A stretch of 64,000 bases of DNA, taken from contig NC_081812.1 in NCBI RefSeq assembly GCF_030704535.1, positions 16,837,001 to 16,901,000 of the forward strand, read 5' to 3'. Position 1 is the first letter of the stretch. Every line of letters begins with the position of its first letter. Shown piece by piece: positions 11,107 to 21,238 of the stretch. The stretch comes from Vitis vinifera. Lineage: Eukaryota; Streptophyta; Magnoliopsida; Vitales; Vitaceae. Under the pieces are notes generated by a model. That model made no database searches and had not been told where the DNA came from. It worked only from the letters and a program-made list of their open reading frames with translations. Position numbers and translations under genes: made by a program.

Positions 11107-11270
11107 TTGCCTGACAAACGCATTCAATCATCCTGTCCCCAGAGTCCAGGCTCTGCTTTGCGGTCGATATACCCCGATCACTGCGCGAAAGCATTTGATT
11201 TCCCGTTGCACAAAAGCATTCCATCGTCCGTTTCTCGAAACGCCGCGTCTTGGTCGATTTCTCAGTTCAG
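11107..11270 (+). other. Probable non-coding first exon of the AE7-like gene
   Basis: A C-rich segment ends TCTCAGTTCAG immediately before GTACTG, a good donor. The next strong acceptor that suits the gene is TTTGGGCAG at 14382-14390, five bases before the coding ATG. This implies a leader intron of about 3.1 kb. Another exon-like end, CTTTGCAG before GTATGAG at about 13206, could be an alternative leader exon. Confidence 0.35.
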
Positions 11271-12296
11271 GTACTGTTCCAAAATTTTTTCCCAATTCAA
11301 TCAATCGACTTCTACGTTAGATACAATCGTTTGGATGCTGAGAAAATGAGAGAATTTTTTTAATCTTAAAATTTTCACCTTGTAGGGTTCGAGAATACAA
11401 AAAATTGCATTTTACCCATTATTATTATTGTTTTTTGTTACGGATTTTTGGCAGCAAAGAGAGTGGGAGAGATAACGTAGTAATCAAAATGAGGTTTTCT
11501 TTATATTTTTTCTCCATTTTTCCTGGTAACCAAACAGACGGTGGGTTTGCTCTTAGAGTGGTCTATACGTTGGATATGCTATTGCTGAAAGTTCTCAATT
11601 CTCGAGTTCATCTTTGAACAACGTGGAACTATTGCCAGTTTGGATTACACCCGTGGAAATGCTTTTGGCTTCAATATACGCTGTTTGCTTTTGTTTTTCT
11701 TAAAATTTCTAAAAATTATAGAAAATGAAAATGGAGAAAATATGATCCAAACGTATCTTCAGAGCTGACTTCAGACCTTAATTTTTAATAATTAATAATG
11801 ATTTATAAGTTTTTTAAAACGTGTTTATAATAACTTTTAAGAATTAATATTGAAGATGCGTTTAGAATAATTTAAATTAAATTTGAATGTATTTTTTATA
11901 ATAAAAAAGTAGTTTGTTCAAAAGTTATTTAAAGTAAATAATTTTTAGATATTTTAAAATTTATTAAAATAACATATGATTATAAACATTTTAGAATAAA
12001 TCTTTTTTATTTATTTATTAAATAATGCAAATTCTGAAATCTCATACAATTAAAACTCACAACATCAGTCCGATTAACTCTTAATGCACTGCTTTAGAGC
12101 ATCCAACAATCCCTTCCTAAGAGGAAAACAAAGAATTAGAAACCCTTAACTCCTTCATGAGAGGAAAATAAGAAAACGGAGAATCAAAAACCTAAACAAC
12201 ACATAAATTGGAAAAAGGAAAACCAAAGATTTGACTTGGGGCCTCTTCCACACTGTGGAGGCATAGAGAATGGCATTGCTGGTAACCCTAACCCTA
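11271..12296. other. Leader intron of the AE7-like gene, first part
   Basis: No gene is supported. The sequence is AT-rich and unremarkable; the one open frame at 11405-11617 matches nothing known. Confidence 0.4.
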
Positions 12297-13135
12297 ATTA
12301 GTGTTTGAAAAGGCTATTGAGACCTATGCCTTGAGGCTTGCCTCAAGGTGAGGCTATGCAAATTAATCTTAAGGCTATAGCCTCAAAAGAGGATAATCGA
12401 GGCTTAAGCCTCACCTATTGAGGCTTAAGCCTCACCTGTTGAGGCTTATAGCCTTGAGGTTTTAGCCTCAAGGCTATTAAGGCTAAAGCCTCTAATATTC
12501 AAATTTTTTTAATGGGTTTAGGGTCTTTATGGGCTTTTTGTATACATTTATTAAGATGTTTAAGCCTCAATATTCATTAGTTCTGATCACTTGTGCTTTT
12601 ATAGGGTCTTGGTATAGATTTATAAGTTTTTACTTGCATCCAGTATTAGGGTTAAACTTTTTTAAAAATAAGTGTTTACTTGACTACCAATTAACCCTTT
12701 AAGTGGAAATGAAAGGAAGAGATTGGGAAGAAAAAATAAAAGAATTGTTGGTCACTATAGATTATTGATGGATAAAGGAAAAAGGATCACTGTAATTAAT
12801 GGATAAAGAAGAAAAATGGGTTGACATTAACATGATGGAGAGGATAATAGAGCAATTGGATATAATTATGATTCATTAGAGGATCCTACTAGTGACAGTG
12901 ATGGTAGTTTTGAAGATTATTTGATCAATCCATAAGAGAGAGTTGGATTTTAGAAGAGAAAAAAAACTAAATTAGAAGCTATTGAAAATGACATACGATT
13001 AATTTGATTATTATACATTGTATGGTTTCCTATTATTTATTTTTCATGTGATTTTTTTTTAGTATTTTTCTGACTTTTTAGGATTTTTTTATTTTTTATT
13101 TTATAAATTGAGGCTTAGGCCTTGTTCTACCTAAA
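12297..13135. repeat. Palindromic GAGGCTTAAGCCTC-rich repeat, possible hAT relic
   Basis: From 12330 to 12495 there are at least seven alternating GAGGCTTAAGCCTCA / AGGCTATAGCCTCA palindromes. A related AAATTGAGGCTTAGGCCTTG lies near 13107, so the block may be bounded by inverted ends. An intervening plus-strand stretch reads like EDPTSDSDGSFEDYL (about 12880-12930), reminiscent of the acidic C-terminus of hAT transposases. The class is a guess; the palindromes are seen directly. It lies in the leader intron of the AE7-like gene. Confidence 0.4.
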
Positions 13136-13654
13136 ATTTTAATTGCAAAAATCTCTGCAACTGTGCCCAATCAAGTTCTTGCTTTAGTCCATCTCAACTT
13201 TGCAGGTATGAGTAGCACTGTACTTCCTTTTCGCTGAAAAGTTTTCCTGAGAAAGTTGGAGATGCTTGATTATGCAATATAATGTGGAGGGGATTTTGGG
13301 TATTTTATTGGTTAGTTTGGTGTTAATGAAAGTGAGATTTCTTAGGAACTGAAAACTTAGTAAATATGCTTTTTCTTGGTTTTCTTAGCAACCAAGCAAA
13401 GGAAATCCTTTTTTTCTGGAAATTCTTAAAAATCACAATGGCTTTTCATGCTAGACTTCATTTTTTGTTTTTTTAAGGAAAATATTTCCTGGGTAGGATT
13501 TTGTTGAGAAAACAAATAGATTTGCAGACAATTGTGAGTGGTTAGATTTGCTGAGAATTATTAGTGCTTCTATTATTATTCCTGACAGGACATGTTTTTT
13601 TCTTCTTCTTCTTTTTTCTTATTGTTATTATTATTTTTGTTGTTGTTGTCTTGA

Positions 13655-14015
13655 ATTGATTGGAGAGACATTTGGTTTCTTAGAGATCTGAGAAATAAGT
13701 AGATGGAAGGTTGAATATTATGTTTCACATTGTGTTGGTGCCAAAATATGGAACACTCTGCTCAACTTAGCCAATAGGTGGAGAGAGATTTGTTTTCCTA
13801 AATTAATTGGAGAGACATTTGGTTTGTCAGAGAATTGAGAACTGAGGAGACTTCATCTTGGTGCCAAATCATGGAACACTCTACTCAATGTGGCCAATAG
13901 GTGGAGAAACATTTGTTTTCCTGAATTAATTGGGAAGACATTTGGTTTCTTTGAGAATTGAGAACTGAGGAGATAGAAGGTTGAATATCATGTTTCACAT
14001 TGTGTTGCCCAACAT
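13655..14015. repeat. Imperfect tandem repeat, about 3 units of 120-150 bp
   Basis: Three units share GGAGAGACATTTGGTTT, then AGAATTGAGAACTGAGGAGA, CCAAATCATGGAACACTCT and GCCAATAGGTGGAGA. The last unit reads GGGAAGACATTTGGTTTC. They sit in the leader intron just upstream of the AE7-like coding start. No coding role is seen. Confidence 0.7.
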
Positions 14016-14395
14016 AGCCAATTTGGTGGCTAGCCTAAGTTGAGTGTTGGTTTTAGTTTTCTCAAGCTCCTAATGAATGACTATTTAACATGGAAATTTT
14101 TAATTTCGTCTCCCAAATTTTTCCCACAACTAAACAGAGGGCTAGAGGGGAAATTTTTTCCTGACATTTATTTTCACAATGAAAATGCAATTCCATTTAT
14201 TATTTTTATCAGTGAATGAAATGTGCTTAAGGCAAAATGTTGTCAAACAGACTTTAAGAGTGTGGATGTTGTTTTGTAGTGTTTAAGCACTTTCTTTATA
14301 CTTCTATTTGGGAATTATGTACTTTTTGAAGTGAATGAGGCTGCTTGAATATTTATTTATTGTTTTTGCTTCTTTTTCTTGTTTGGGCAGTAAAA

Positions 14396-17300
14396 ATGGT
14401 TTCAGGATTAATAAATGCCAATCCTGTCATCTACCAAAAGAAAGAGCGCCAGGTTAGGATTGCACCTTGTGATTCCGATGAGTATGCTGTGGAACCTGTG
14501 GACCAACAAGAAATTTTTGATATCCTCTCTTTATGATTATTTGTGATGCTCCTTATGTCCAATAGGCATTGCAGTCATATATTAGCCCCTGTATGTATTT
14601 TGACAGTCCATGATTTGTTTTGCTAGCCTTTGTGAAGGAATTAAATTCATGTTTAATATTCAAAGCATGCCGATATTGAATCTGTGGTCCACTGTTATGG
14701 TCTTTTAACCAAAAAGATTGATTGATTAGTTTGATCTCCCCATTTAGCAAAGTTTTGTAAATTTTCCCACACAAGTATGGTAAGGTAGTGGAAGCTAGAC
14801 TAGTGTCAAGGTTTGCCCCATGTTCTGCTGTGCAGATTCTTAGGAAATCCTAGTCCTTGACGGAAAGTGTGTAGTAGTAGGACTTTGAAAGGTCTGTGAG
14901 TATATGAAAGCCTCAAAAACATTTTTGAGTCGATTTTATTTCCATGAAAGGGTCTTTTTTATTCTTTGCAAATGAGGTTAGAACTAGATTTAAAGATGTG
15001 CTTCTTTAAGCTAAGCTTGTCACAACTAAACCTATTGCCCCATTCTTATTTATTGCCTTTTAGTTGACTGAAGACCATACTATTATTCTTATTTAGTTTC
15101 TATATATATATATTGATAAGTAATGTTTAGTTTCTATATTTTGACAAGCAAAAGCAATGAAGCAGAAGGCAATTGGGACTTGTTCTGCTTTGGGAGTTCT
15201 GGCTTTGTGATTTTAAAGCATATGGGACCTCTTTCCATCTAAAAGAGACCAAACAGTTGGTCAAAGACCATTACCTGTTGCATGCATGTTCTAGTGTGTG
15301 TGCCAAATGATTCAAGACTACTTTGGATGAATGTATGTCTGAGATCTTGAATTTTGCATCTGTAGGAATATGCAAGAACAATCTCTCTCTTTCTGTTCCC
15401 ACAAGCTAATTGCATAAAAAATCTCTATATTATTTGAACATTTAATGTTCCTGTAAGTTTTTTAGCATCCTCTTTTCTTATTATACTTGGGACATTTTCT
15501 ATAAACATGCTTACTCTATATTCTAAGCAGGAACAAAAGCATTCTATACCAAATTATATAGGTAAATTAAACTGGGTTTTGTGGAAATTGTTGTTTCCTT
15601 AATGTTCTTAAATCATATTAGAGATATAAAGGATCCTGAGCATCCATATTCTTTAGAAGAGCTGAAAGTGATAACAGAAGATGCAATTGAAGTAGATGAC
15701 AAGCGTAGCTATGTTAGGTAAACAAAAAATTTTCTGTTTATTCCTATATCTTATTTTCAAGCATATCAGGTTTCATTTTTATGATTAATGAATATAATGA
15801 TGGTTCAGGGTTACTTTCACTCCCACAGTTGAACATTGCAGTATGGCAACAGTGATTGGCCTTTGCTTGCGTGTGAAACTTCTGCGCAGTTTGCCATCTC
15901 GTTACAAGGTATAATTGTTATTTCCATATGATAACTTGGTTTAAATTGTTGTTCACATATATTGATGAACGTACATCAATGAATATTAGGACTTGACAGA
16001 AATTTTTTCATTTTAATTTGCTAATGTGCTATAATGGGTGGAAGCAATGGTAATCCATGAATCCATTAATATAAATTGTGGGGTAAAGAAAATTTTTTTT
16101 TTCCCTTTTTTGCACTCTCTGTTTTGCCATATTTTTCATGAATTTTGGTCTTGCTAGATTGTTTTCAAAGAGGAAATACTAGAGATAGCTTGTTCCATTT
16201 TTTATTTCTCTATTTTTCCATTTTTTTATGAATTTCATTCTTACTATGTTGTTTTTAGAGATAAAAATATCGGTAAACACGGATATATCGGTGGGATGAA
16301 AATTGTTAAAAATTTATGAAAATGTTTAGAAAAACCTCAAAAAAATGATAAAATAAACAAGGATACACATATTAAAGTTATTTTATAAGTGTAATTGATA
16401 TAGATACAATCAAGGATAATGTTTATCAATTTTTTTAAAAAAAAATAGCTTAAATTCCTTTAATATATTTATATTCATTTATTTTAAAAATCAAAAACTA
16501 CTTTTATTAAAATATGTTTTATTACATTTTAAATAAAAAATTAAATCGATTTACATAAAATATTTTATTTGAGATTTAATTTCTAAAATTTTATTACAAA
16601 TTTGTGGTGACAATTTTTTGCTATTAAAATCAGTTTATTTAAATAATTAAAATTATTTGAAATGATATTAATAATTTATCTTATCAAATTAATTTTAATT
16701 TATAAAATATTAGAACTTCATTAATTTATTTTTATTTTTATATATTTTAGCAAGTTTTGAATAAATTTATATTTTTAGTATTTTAAAATAATAACATTTA
16801 AAATTAAATAAAATTAGAAGGATAAATATAAAAAATTGAAATTAAGTGATAATAATTTTTTTAAATAGGATTAATGAAATAAATATGAAAATAATTTAAA
16901 ATAAAAGGATAATATAAAATAAAAAGGGTGACATAAATTTTAAAAACACGGATAAATATTAAAAAAAATTGGTTTTTTTTTTTTTAAAAAAAAAAATCGG
17001 CAACATATCGCCTAACAATTTATTGGTGATTTTTGCGCTGAATTCCTTCCCCACACGCGTATGCATTTCAAATCTGATTTTTCATTGAAATTTTTGTCCT
17101 TGACCAGTATATCAGTGATATTTGCTGAAATTTCTTGACTTTTTGACAAAATTTCTGATATTTCACCGAAATATCCTGATTTTTTAAACCGTGGTTGCTT
17201 TTAGAGGGAACAATAGAGAGAAGGAATTGTTAACTTGTTCACCAGTGAGGGGAAGTTTGGATGATTACACATTTTTTCTTTCCTGCTTTTAAATGCCTGA

Positions 17301-19072
17301 GAAGAAGTGTTTGGTGCATGGGGAGTGATTTTCAGAGGATTTAGGATTGCTCCATTCTCTTCAATTCTTTTATTTAGTACCCTTTGGGTGTTGGATAATA
17401 TTGGTCCAAGTTTTGAGTATTTAAGAAACTTCTCTCTATGGAAATAGGTAGTTGTTGGTTTAGTGTTGATTCAAAAACTTTCAAGATTTCAGTTGAGAAG
17501 ATCAAAGGTAATGTGGTTGGAAAGGGGTCAAGGCTTTTCTTCTTGGATCAGGTTTGGAGATTGGTGGAAGGGGCAGAGTCTTGCAGGGATGAAACTGGCC
17601 TGAAAGCTTATAGGAAAGTTTGGATGTAGGGAGGAAGGGATTACAAGCTGGAGTTGCATAGCAACTGAGTAAGAAAGTTCCTCCCGTGCTCTGTTTTTTT
17701 CTGTGGAAGAGAAGAAATTCAACTTGGTTTTTCCAGAAGGTAGGGATATCCAGTGGGTTGGAATGTTCTGGCAAATAAGTTGAGGAGCTTAGGGGTAGCC
17801 TCTCATTAAAGGTTTGAGCAGGAGGTCTAGGTGGCTAATCTTCAGTGGCGGGAGCATGGGCAGGGAGCTTCTTTCAGATGAGTTCCTTTTGTAGAAATGG
17901 TGAGGAACGGCCAGGGTGAGGTGGGTGATGCAGTGTGAATTCAAATGGGCTTGAAGGTTATTGGCAAAAATACGAAATGCCTCCAAAGAATTCTCAAGTC
18001 TTTGGATCGACAGCTCTTCTTCCTCAAAAATAACTTTGTTCTTTGCCTTCCAAACCGTCCAAAAGGACACAATGGGCTTGCTCTCCAAACTCCCTTCCTC
18101 TTTTCTCCCACAAAAGACCCGTCCCAACCCAAAATCGTCACCTTAACTGTGGCTGGCAGCACCCACTGCACCCCAAAAAGAGAGAACAGCAACGCCCAAA
18201 GAGTCCTTGCCTTGGTGCAATGGAGGAGAATGTGATATATTGATTCTTCGTGCCTTTGACAAAGCTGTTGGAGTGGAAATGACTTTAATTAAGATTCTAT
18301 GTATCAGTAATATTGATTGAGTCATGTGTAACCAAACTGGTGGTGTGAAAATGTCTCTATAATAACTACGATTAGGAGACAAGTTATCAATTAATGAAGA
18401 TTTAATTATTTTATTTTATTTTTTATAATAGGTCTTGAATTTAAATTTCACCATATGCATTTTGGGCATGATCTTAAGAGGAAAGATAGGTGGATAAAGT
18501 GGTAAAAGCCCAAACTGGTGTTAAGATGAGTGAAGAAGTATGTCGCAAAAGACATTATACTGTATGATTTGGTAAATTAGAAATCATGCCTCTTAAACAT
18601 ATAGTGTTATGATTGGTTTGGGGATTTTTTATTTTATTTTTTGGTATGGGTTAGTTGTTAACTTATCAATCGTGATGTTAGCATTGAGCAGGCATTAACT
18701 TTGTTGCCTTTGTCTTTTAAAGTTGTTCTATCAGTGTCATATCTTCTAAACTTTTTCTTGCTTAGGTGGATATCAAGGTTGCACCTGGAACTCATGCTAC
18801 CGAAGCTGCTGGTATCCTCTCTCTTCTACTCCCTCCCACTGTATCTGTGTGGGGTTTCCCTCTCCCTTCTCTCCTTTGTTGCATGTGTACAAATTTATTA
18901 ACCGCCAATGCAAATGTCAACAAAGATTTTGATTATCAAACAAAATTGATTTCCATGTTTTCTGTTCACAGTTAATAAACAGTTGAATGATAAAGAACGG
19001 GTGGCAGCAGCACTGGAAAACCCTAACCTTCTGGACATGGTTGATGAATGTCTGGCTCCATCATATGGTTGA
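14396..19072 (+). CDS. AE7 / CIA2B-like (MIP18 family) cytosolic Fe-S assembly factor
   Basis: Coding exons are 14396-14519, 15612-15717, 15809-15908, 18766-18811 and 18972-19072, giving 158 aa, the usual family length. The start is [18 protein letters not shown]. The domain (about residues 37-140, formerly DUF59) carries [30 protein letters not shown] with the conserved reactive Cys of the HC motif, [10 protein letters not shown], and [20 protein letters not shown]. In eukaryotes this family works in the CIA targeting complex with CIAO1 and MMS19, delivering Fe-S clusters to nuclear and cytosolic enzymes; Arabidopsis AE7 is the best-known plant member. The first coding intron (14520-15611) begins ATATCCTCTC and ends AA, with TTCCTTAAT nine bases before the end, so it looks U12-type. 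Only this junction restores the conserved IFDHIRDIKD. Intron 3 (15909-18765) is long and holds repeats and LINE pieces. No coding damage is seen. Confidence 0.9.
14520..15611 (+). other. U12-type intron with AT-AA ends
   Basis: The 5' end ATATCCTCT fits the minor-spliceosome consensus ATATCCTTT. TTCCTTAAT (15595-15603) fits the U12 branch consensus TTCCTTRAY, with the branch A at 15602, nine bases from the 3' end. Phase and family conservation require the exon to resume AT CAT ATT AGA (D-H-I-R), so the intron must end AA rather than AC or AG. No GT donor exists nearby that keeps the frame. Confidence 0.75.
16258..17195. repeat. Dispersed ATATCGG-rich repeat, copy 4 (most complete)
   Basis: Starts AAAAATATCGGTAAACACGG then ATATATCGGTGGGATGAAAA. 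An AT-rich body of about 700 bases follows, and it closes with several GATATTTCACCGAAATATCC-type words before TTTTTTAAACCGTGG. The ends are rich in ATATCGG on one side and CGATAT/GAAATATC on the other, so they are roughly inverted. It lies in intron 3 of the AE7-like gene and serves as the reference for the other copies. Confidence 0.55.
17437..17810 (+). mobile_element. LINE ORF1-like fragment
   Basis: Plus-strand frames give [10 protein letters not shown], then [21 protein letters not shown] and, after frame changes, [26 protein letters not shown]. These resemble the N-terminal region of plant L1-type ORF1 proteins (DUF4283-like). It is degenerate. It sits head-to-tail opposed to an ORF2 fragment at 17811-18250, inside intron 3 of the AE7-like gene. 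Confidence 0.5.
17811..18250 (-). mobile_element. LINE ORF2 C-terminal (zf-RVT region) fragment
   Basis: Minus-strand frames give [29 protein letters not shown], then [18 protein letters not shown] and [13 protein letters not shown]. This is the usual C-terminal tail of plant non-LTR reverse-transcriptase proteins. It is broken across frames. Its orientation is opposite to the adjacent ORF1-like fragment. Confidence 0.6.
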
Positions 19073-19976
19073 GCAAGTAATATTTTGGAACAATGCATTT
19101 GGATGGACTAAGTGCAATCCTCTTCCCCTGGATCACATCTGCCTCTGGTCACTGTAAAATTATCCTATCCCCACCCCCCACACCCCGGGGCCTTTGTATC
19201 CTAGAAGTCAGGAAATTTAAGTTACAAAAAGTTGTACCTATTTTTTTGTTCCTGCAAGTCAGAATATCCAACACATTGTATTGTTTTATAGAACATTTTG
19301 TTTTAATAATGGAGCACAAACGAGTGTATACATAATTTTCATCTGGAGATGTTCAAACGATCAGAATTCATGTGAATTTTCCATGATTCATGAAAAGATC
19401 TCAGAGAAGCAAATATGGCTACGCGAAAAAGATAGCCGGAAAATTTATGATGTGAAAAAGTAGCTTCTAGGCAGCGCAGAACCCTAACGATAAATATCTT
19501 TGCCTTTAGAAAATGCGTGATAATCTTTATATTTGGACAATAGAATCTTTGAAGTTCAATCTCAAAATAAACCAAGAAATATGCGATTTTACATTCTTTA
19601 GGTGTACCCTCACTCAATTGTTAGCCTTTTTTTACTTTCATTTATTATCAAAATAATAATTTATTAAGAATTTTAATTTTATTGGTTTATTTATTTTAGA
19701 GTCTTTGTTTATTTTATTTAAATTTATTTTAAATGTTAAAATATATACTTTCAAAAAAATATCTTACATTATGTTTGACTATTTCTCTTCAAAATATTTT
19801 TAAATATTTAAAAAAAAAACACTTCTCAAATTAAAGGTATTTTTAAAAAACACTATCGAAATTACTCTTATTTATTATTTTAAGCTGATTTAATATATTG
19901 ACATATAATTAATTATGTAAGGAAAATAAAAGCCTAGAGAGGCGAACGAGGATCACACAAGTTTTGCATACAAACA
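19073..19976. other. AE7-like 3' flank and FBPase 2 upstream DNA
   Basis: No gene is supported. The first part is presumably the AE7-like 3' UTR, with a C-rich run near 19170-19190. From 19620 it is AT-rich. Confidence 0.45.
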
Positions 19977-19982
19977 GATAAG
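19977..19982 (+). promoter_or_regulatory. I-box (GATAAG) upstream of FBPase 2
   Basis: GATAAG occurs 63 bases before the ATG at 20045, mirroring the I-box of copy 1. It suggests that light-type promoter elements were kept after duplication. Motif evidence only. Confidence 0.3.
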
Positions 19983-20183
19983 AGGGGGTCGGTGGAATTA
20001 CAAGGTGGTGAGAGAGCGAAAGAAAAGAGAGTGTCTGAAAGAGAATGGGTGGGACAATTCCAACCGGCTCATCGCGCATCCTCTTCTCTAACTCTCCATC
20101 TTCCGTCTCTTGTCTCTCTCCTCACCATCTTCTTTCACGCTTCAACAACACCACCAGGGGGCAATACCACACTGTTACCCCTG

Positions 20184-20931
20184 TGTTGATACCTCGAGTC
20201 CCTGACGATCCACGCAGTTGCCGAATGGATGGACACGCGATTTCAACCCACAAAGGTTCTTGATTCAGTCGTTATACCTGCAAAAGGCATCCGGACAGGG
20301 TGTCCGGATGCACCCTCCGATGGTTTTGTTAGCCATGATTAGAGAGGGAGATATAAATCAATTGGCCTTTTACTAGGTCTCAGGAGATTACCTTCCTCTT
20401 CGTGTGAAGGTTTATATATAGTGCTAGGAGTAATGTTCCTCTCATTAATGGTGGGGAGATATTTTATGTTGTCATGATGACATTAGATGACAGCAGGGTC
20501 ATCACCACCCTACAGGCGGCTGTCAGAAACCGTGGTAGGTGATGCGGCTGTCAGAGATCGTGGGAAGTGATCATGTAGAATTATCGTGGGAAGTGACTTG
20601 TTGTCACCTCAACCCGTCCTTTTATTCTGCAGGTGATGGGACGTGGGCCCTGGCTGGTTGTTGTGATAGCGTGTAAGACTCGCTTTACTTTAGTCAATGA
20701 TCCGGACAATCATATCCGGATGTATTGTGGAGTGGACGCATTTATGGAAGCCGTCCGGATGTCTATGCTTTGTAAGCGTCGTTTGCTCTTCCTTGAGGCG
20801 GTCCGGATATAAAAAGTGCGTCATGTGTGCTTTATAGGAAGATCCGGATGAGGGTGACCCGGATGACAATGCGTGTCATGTGTCACTGTAAGATGCGTGC
20901 CACGTGTTTGTCGAAGGGAGGGGTCCCTACA
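20184..20931. mobile_element. Solo LTR (748 bp) in the FBPase 2 transit-peptide exon
   Basis: The element begins TGTTGATACC and ends GTCCCTACA (TGT...ACA termini). It is flanked by the 5-bp target duplication CCCTG at 20179-20183 and 20932-20936. No coding parts are present, so it is an LTR left after recombination. It contains about eight TCCGGA-type words and a TTTATATATAG TATA-like motif near 20409-20419. Superfamily is not certain. The perfect target duplication suggests a fairly young insertion. Confidence 0.8.
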
Positions 20932-21238
20932 CCCTGGAATCCGATGCACAGCGGTGGGATCGGTGGCAACCTCACCAGAGACAAAACCCGACGTTTAGAG
21001 AAAGAAGAATGAATTCGAAATCGAAAACTTAACCACTTGGTTGTTAAAGCAAGAACAGGACGGTATAATTGATGCAGAGCTCACAATTGTACTCTCGAGT
21101 ATTTCATTGGCATGTAAGCGGATAGCTTCGCTGCTTCAGAGGTCCAGCATTAGCAATCTTACTGGCGGTCAGGGCACCATCAACGTCCAAGGCGAGGATC
21201 AGAAGAAAGTCGACGTTATCTCCAATGAGGTTAGTATT

